A DNA stretch of 7,943 bases, taken from Burkholderiales bacterium. GTDB lineage: Bacteria; Pseudomonadota; Gammaproteobacteria; Burkholderiales; SG8-41. Shown here in pieces: positions 5,338 through 7,943 of this stretch. Location: positions 1 through 7,943 of the forward strand of contig SYEN01000037.1 in the NCBI GenBank assembly GCA_005800795.1. Direction: 5' to 3'. Under the pieces are notes generated by a model. That model saw only the letters and a program-made list of their open reading frames with translations, was not told the DNA's origin and did no database searches. A program made the translations under genes and the position numbers. Position 1 is the stretch's first letter. Each line of letters begins with the position of its first letter.

Positions 5338-6369
5338 ATGAAACTAAAATCCTTCCTGACCACCAGTGCCGCCGCAATCCTGATCGCCGCCGCGACATCG
5401 ACGATGGCGCAAACTGGCGTGCTGAATCTTTACTCCTCACGCCACTATCAAACCGACGAGTCGCTCTACGGCAACTTCACCAAACAAACTGGCATCAAGT
5501 TAAACCGCATTGAAGCCGCCGAAGACCCGCTGATCGAGCGTATCCGCAACGAGGGCGCGGCCAGCCCCGCCGACATCCTGATTACGGTGGATGCCGGCCG
5601 GCTGTGGCGCGCGGAGCAACTCGGCTTGTTTCAGCCCATCACCTCAAAAGCGCTGGATACCCGCCTGCCCGCCCACCTGCGCGCGACAGGCAATCTGTGG
5701 TTTGGCTTTTCCACACGCGCGCGCATCATGGTTTACAACACGTCAATGGTGAACGCCGCCGACGTGCAAAACTACGAAGACCTCGCCAATCCCAAACTCA
5801 AGGGCAAGGTCTGCACGCGCTCGGGAGGGCACATTTACAATCTGTCGTTGATGAGCGCCCTGATTGAGCACTGGGGTGAAGCGAAGGCCGAAGCCTGGGC
5901 GCGTGGCGTGGTGGCCAATTTCGCGCGTGCGCCCAAGGGTGGTGATACGGATCAAATAACCGCCGTGGCGTCGGGTGAGTGCGGCGTCGCCATCGCCAAC
6001 ACCTACTACTACGCGCGGCTGCTTGCCTCTGAAAAACCCGGCGACCGCAAGCTGATGGCCAACGTGGCGATGGTGTGGCCCAACCAGAAAACCACCGGCA
6101 CGCATTTGAATATCTCTGGCGCGGGTGTGCTGAAAACCGCCCCCAACCGGGCGACCGCGATCCAGTATCTTGAATACCTCGCTGGCGACGCTGCGCAAAG
6201 CTATTTCGCGAGCGGGAACAATGAATGGCCCGCTGTCACCAGCGCACCACTCAACAACCGCGTGCTGGAAGGCATGGGCACATTCAAGGCCGATACGCTG
6301 AACGTCGGCACGCTGGGCAAAAACCAGCCGCTGGCGCAGAAGATTTTTGATCGCGCGGGCTACAAGTAA
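5338..6369 (+). CDS. fbpA: Periplasmic Fe(III)-binding protein of an iron ABC transporter
   Basis: Periplasmic ferric-ion receptor of the FbpA/FutA/AfuA family that hands Fe3+ to an inner-membrane ABC permease (not present here). It has 343 residues with a signal peptide ending near STMAQ (residue 25). Visible family blocks: LNLYSSRHYQTDE at 29-41, SPADILITVDAGRLWRAEQ at 76-94, MVYNTS at 131-136, RSGGHIYNLSLMSALIEHWG at 161-180 and GVAIANTYYYARL at 216-228. The tyrosines that bind iron in FutA-type proteins have counterparts here: Y32 or Y37, Y167 and a pair within Y223-Y225. ATG 5338 is chosen because it directly precedes the signal peptide; upstream TTG 5281 would add 19 unlikely residues. 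No SD is seen. It heads a rightward block with hemP 29 bases downstream and tonB-exbB beyond, and the promoter carries a Fur-like site. Symbols futA1 or afuA are equally possible; the Fe(III) class itself is well supported. Confidence 0.92.
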   Translation: MKLKSFLTTSAAAILIAAATSTMAQTGVLNLYSSRHYQTDESLYGNFTKQTGIKLNRIEAAEDPLIERIRNEGAASPADILITVDAGRLWRAEQLGLFQPITSKALDTRLPAHLRATGNLWFGFSTRARIMVYNTSMVNAADVQNYEDLANPKLKGKVCTRSGGHIYNLSLMSALIEHWGEAKAEAWARGVVANFARAPKGGDTDQITAVASGECGVAIANTYYYARLLASEKPGDRKLMANVAMVWPNQKTTGTHLNISGAGVLKTAPNRATAIQYLEYLAGDAAQSYFASGNNEWPAVTSAPLNNRVLEGMGTFKADTLNVGTLGKNQPLAQKIFDRAGYK

Positions 6370-6398
6370 GCGTCAATGACCGCACCACTTTTAACGCC

Positions 6399-6599
6399 AT
6401 GACGTGCGCATCCTCCACACAACCGCCGCATGCCGTTATCCGTCCGGCGTGTGACGGCCCCGCGTTGTCACCCCCGAAACCTGGCGAGCTGCAAAGCGCA
6501 CAACTCTTCGGCAGCGCGCAGGCAGTCGTCATCCATCACGGTGGCGAACGCTACACGCTACGCCGCACCAGCAAGGGAAAACTGATCCTGACCAAGTAG
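6399..6599 (+). CDS. hemP: Hemin uptake protein HemP
   Basis: Small cytoplasmic protein of the HemP/HmuP family, encoded at heme-uptake loci in many proteobacteria. Family members have been linked to activation of heme-receptor genes (HmuP in Bradyrhizobium) and to heme utilisation in Burkholderia. It has 66 residues. The N-terminal 30 are Pro-rich and not conserved in type; the family core follows with LFG at 36-38, VVIHHGGERYTLRR at 43-56 and the characteristic end TSKGKLILTK at 57-66. Stop is TAG 6597-6599. ATG 6399 has no clear SD and overlaps the TGA of an 8-codon frame from 6376, so its translation may depend on ribosomes arriving from upstream. It lies 29 bases after the Fe(III)-binding protein gene and 100 bases before the tonB unit, which fits one iron/heme operon. 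Confidence 0.9.
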   Translation: MTCASSTQPPHAVIRPACDGPALSPPKPGELQSAQLFGSAQAVVIHHGGERYTLRRTSKGKLILTK

Positions 6600-6699
6600 T
6601 TTTTTCGCAGTACGTTGTTTGACCCGCCCGGCCAGCCAATGCGCCGCCCCCTCCTGCGGCCCCGGTAGCCAGCCACGGCGCCTTACCCAAGGACTGGCT
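6600..6699 (+). repeat. GC-rich spacer with a direct repeat and competing stems
   Basis: GCCAGCCAATGCGCC (6631-6645) recurs as GCCAGCCACGGCGCC (6668-6682), 13 of 15 bases identical and 37 bases apart. GCCGC (6643-6647) can pair with GCGGC (6656-6660) over an 8-base loop, while GCGCC (6641-6645) could instead pair with GGCGC (6677-6681). A T6 tract at 6600-6605 follows the hemP stop but has no stem before it. The structures end 6 bases before the SD of the next gene. Confidence 0.35.
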
Positions 6700-6795
6700 A
6701 TGAATGAAACCTTCGAAACCTCGCGGTTTATCGCTGTTATGGCGTTGCTCATTGCGCTGGGCGCACTGCTGCCGTTTGCGTTCGACACCGTATGA
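6700..6795 (+). CDS. 31-residue membrane microprotein coupled to tonB
   Basis: Not a family I recognise. The frame ATG 6700 to TGA 6793-6795 encodes 31 residues: a short polar N-terminus (MNETFETSR), one hydrophobic helix at about 10-27 (FIAVMALLIALGALLPFAF) and the end DTV. This is the pattern of a single-pass inner-membrane microprotein. Evidence that it is translated: AAGGA at 6689-6693 stands 6 bases before the ATG, an excellent ribosome site. The stop overlaps the tonB start as ATGA, and tonB has no SD of its own, so tonB needs this frame for ribosome delivery. It could be a structural partner of TonB/ExbB, a toxin-like small protein, or a leader whose translation alone matters. It is too short for most gene callers. 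Existence is fairly well supported; function is unknown. Confidence 0.7.
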   Translation: MNETFETSRFIAVMALLIALGALLPFAFDTV

Positions 6796-7490
6796 ATCAA
6801 ATTTCCGTTACCGTTATGCGCGCCGCATACGGCAGCGGTGACACATACGATGTCCGCCGCGCCAACTTCACCGGTATGGTCATTGCACTCGGACTTCACG
6901 CCGCCGCTGTCGCGATGCTGCTCAGTTACGCGCCCGCGCGTGAAGCGCTGGCAAATGCAGTACCGCTGATGGTCAGTCTGGTTATGCCGCCGGAATCCAA
7001 ACCAGATGTGCCGCCCAAACCGTTACCAATGAAGCGCCTGCCGCAACCGCGTGTAACGCCGCCACAACCCCTGCTAACCACCACCCAAGCGCCGGCGGCT
7101 GTGAGCGTTCCACCGCAGCCAGTCGATGCAGCACCTGCGCCGATAGCCGCCGCCCCAACCCCGCCAGCACTGCCGGCGCCCGCTGCCGCACCTTTACCGG
7201 CTCCGGTTACGCCGCCCGGTTTCAACGCGGATTATCTTAACAACCCGGCGCCCGAATATCCCGCGATCTCGCGCCGGCTCGGGGAACAGGGGCGCGTGGT
7301 GTTTCGCGTGTATGTCGAACCCGACGGTCTGCCCTCTGATGTGCGCTTGCAAACGTCCAGCGGCTTTGACCGGCTGGACAATGTGGCGCTTGCCGCCATC
7401 AAACGCTGGAAATTCGTACCGGCGCGCCGCGGCGATGCCGCTGTCGGTGGATGGGTGCTGGTGCCTCTCTCATTTTCGTTAAGGAGTTGA
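6792..7490 (+). CDS. tonB: Energy transducer TonB
   Basis: Periplasm-spanning protein that passes the proton-motive force harvested by ExbB-ExbD to outer-membrane receptors for siderophores, heme and vitamin B12. It has 232 residues. The N-terminal cytoplasmic stretch is followed by a membrane anchor at about 26-46 containing His36, comparable with the functionally important His20 of E. coli TonB. A Pro/Ala-rich spacer runs through 66-143. The C-terminal TonB domain at 150-232 has YPAISRRLGEQGRVVFRVYV at 156-175, the DG turn at 178-179, SSGFDRLDNVALAAIKRWKF at 189-208 and the end VLVPLSFSL. ATG 6792 overlaps the stop of the preceding microprotein (ATGA) and lacks an SD. The stop TGA 7488-7490 is 3 bases before the exbB TTG, whose SD lies inside the end of tonB. 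The order hemP-tonB-exbB points to iron/heme acquisition rather than general use. Confidence 0.93.
   Translation: MNQISVTVMRAAYGSGDTYDVRRANFTGMVIALGLHAAAVAMLLSYAPAREALANAVPLMVSLVMPPESKPDVPPKPLPMKRLPQPRVTPPQPLLTTTQAPAAVSVPPQPVDAAPAPIAAAPTPPALPAPAAAPLPAPVTPPGFNADYLNNPAPEYPAISRRLGEQGRVVFRVYVEPDGLPSDVRLQTSSGFDRLDNVALAAIKRWKFVPARRGDAAVGGWVLVPLSFSLRS
7481..7486 (+). promoter_or_regulatory. Shine-Dalgarno fixing the TTG start of exbB
   Basis: AAGGAG lies 7 bases before TTG 7494, inside the last codons of tonB. No in-frame ATG or GTG occurs between it and the first membrane helix, so the non-standard TTG is the start. TTG may lower ExbB synthesis, though the ribosome site is near-ideal. Confidence 0.8.
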
Positions 7491-7493
7491 TTC

Positions 7494-7943
7494 TTGGAAA
7501 CATCGCAAGCGTTGGGATTCGCGCATTTTCTCGCACAAACGGACGGCATCGGCCGCTTCCTGCTGGCCGTGCTGCTGCTCATGAGCGTGGTCACCTGGTA
7601 TCTGATCGCCGTGAAAGCCGTCAACGCCGTCTTGCAGAACCGGCGCACGCAGCGATTTCTGGCGGATTTCTGGAATGCATCTTCGCTAAACGCCGTGGCC
7701 TCCGATCTTGAACGCAATCATCCGAACGAGCCTTTTTCGCATCTTGCCTGGCACGCCATCGTCGCCTCGCGTCATCACCAGCAGCATCGTGATCGCGGTA
7801 CGGGCAAACTCGACGACGCCGGCTCCGCCGCCGAGTTCGTCACGCGCTCGATGCGCCGCGTGATCGACGAGGAAACCGCGCGCTTCGAATCCGGCCTCAC
7901 CGCGCTCGCTTCGGTGGGCAGCACCGCGCCTTTTGTCGGACTA
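7494..7943 (+). CDS. exbB: ExbB proton channel subunit (MotA/TolQ/ExbB family), N-terminal part
   Basis: Inner-membrane subunit of the ExbB-ExbD proton channel that energises TonB. The frame starts at TTG 7494 and is still open at the window end, giving 150 residues of a protein usually about 210-240 long. Seen: a periplasmic-side N-terminus (METSQALGFAHFLAQTDGIG), first membrane helix at about 21-43 (RFLLAVLLLMSVVTWYLIAV), and a long charged cytoplasmic loop at 44-130 with RRVIDEETARFESGL at 121-135. The start of the second helix follows in the family signature LASVGSTAPFVGL at 138-150, which normally continues with LGTVWGI-like sequence. It is separated from tonB by 3 bases and is surely cotranscribed. 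exbD would be expected next, outside the window. TolQ is a less likely identity because of the tonB neighbour. Confidence 0.92.
   Translation, partial: METSQALGFAHFLAQTDGIGRFLLAVLLLMSVVTWYLIAVKAVNAVLQNRRTQRFLADFWNASSLNAVASDLERNHPNEPFSHLAWHAIVASRHHQQHRDRGTGKLDDAGSAAEFVTRSMRRVIDEETARFESGLTALASVGSTAPFVGL

Noticed and set aside
6926..7225. Minus-strand Gly/Ala-rich frame opposite tonB
   Set aside because: It is the complement of the Pro/Ala-rich TonB spacer; low-complexity glycine and alanine codons arise automatically there.

Overview
The window looks like a chromosomal segment of a GC-rich betaproteobacterium (Burkholderiales or a relative). This is inferred from gene content: a Bug/TctC-type periplasmic receptor, an MmgE/PrpD enzyme, a PEP-CTERM (exosortase-sorted) protein, HemP directly before TonB-ExbB, and a betaproteobacterial-type DnaJ C-terminus. 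No rRNA, tRNA, insertion sequence or CRISPR array was recognised.

Layout. (1) 1-267 is the 3' end of dnaJ. (2) 395-1255 encodes a ZIP-family divalent metal transporter with a His-rich loop. (3) 1506-2102 is a PEP-CTERM secreted protein gene interrupted by one in-frame TAG at 1737-1739; everything else is in frame, and a textbook intrinsic terminator follows at 2124-2149. (4) 2150-2557 is a gene-free, locally AT-richer stretch containing a perfect 18-bp palindrome. (5) 2558-3961 (MmgE/PrpD family) and 3988-4974 on the minus strand (Bug receptor) converge; their two TAA stop codons lie in the arms of one inverted repeat. (6) 4975-5337 is a divergent control region with a promoter for each flanking gene, a long inverted repeat, and a Fur-like site in the spacer of the rightward promoter. 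(7) 5338-7943 is a rightward iron/heme block: periplasmic Fe(III)-binding protein, HemP, an unlisted 31-residue membrane microprotein, TonB, and ExbB (cut by the window end; exbD probably follows).

How the genes fit together. The iron block couples a periplasmic ferric-ion receptor to HemP (heme-uptake protein/regulator) and to the TonB-ExbB energy system that drives outer-membrane siderophore and heme receptors. A Fur-controlled promoter in front of it fits that job. The MmgE/PrpD enzyme and the Bug receptor could form a small carboxylate uptake/catabolism pair, but they face each other, so any co-regulation would act through separate promoters.

Most interesting points: the 31-residue microprotein (6700-6795), which has its own good Shine-Dalgarno and overlaps the SD-less tonB start by ATGA; the amber-interrupted PEP-CTERM gene; and the dense, partly unexplained regulatory architecture between 5077 and 5337.
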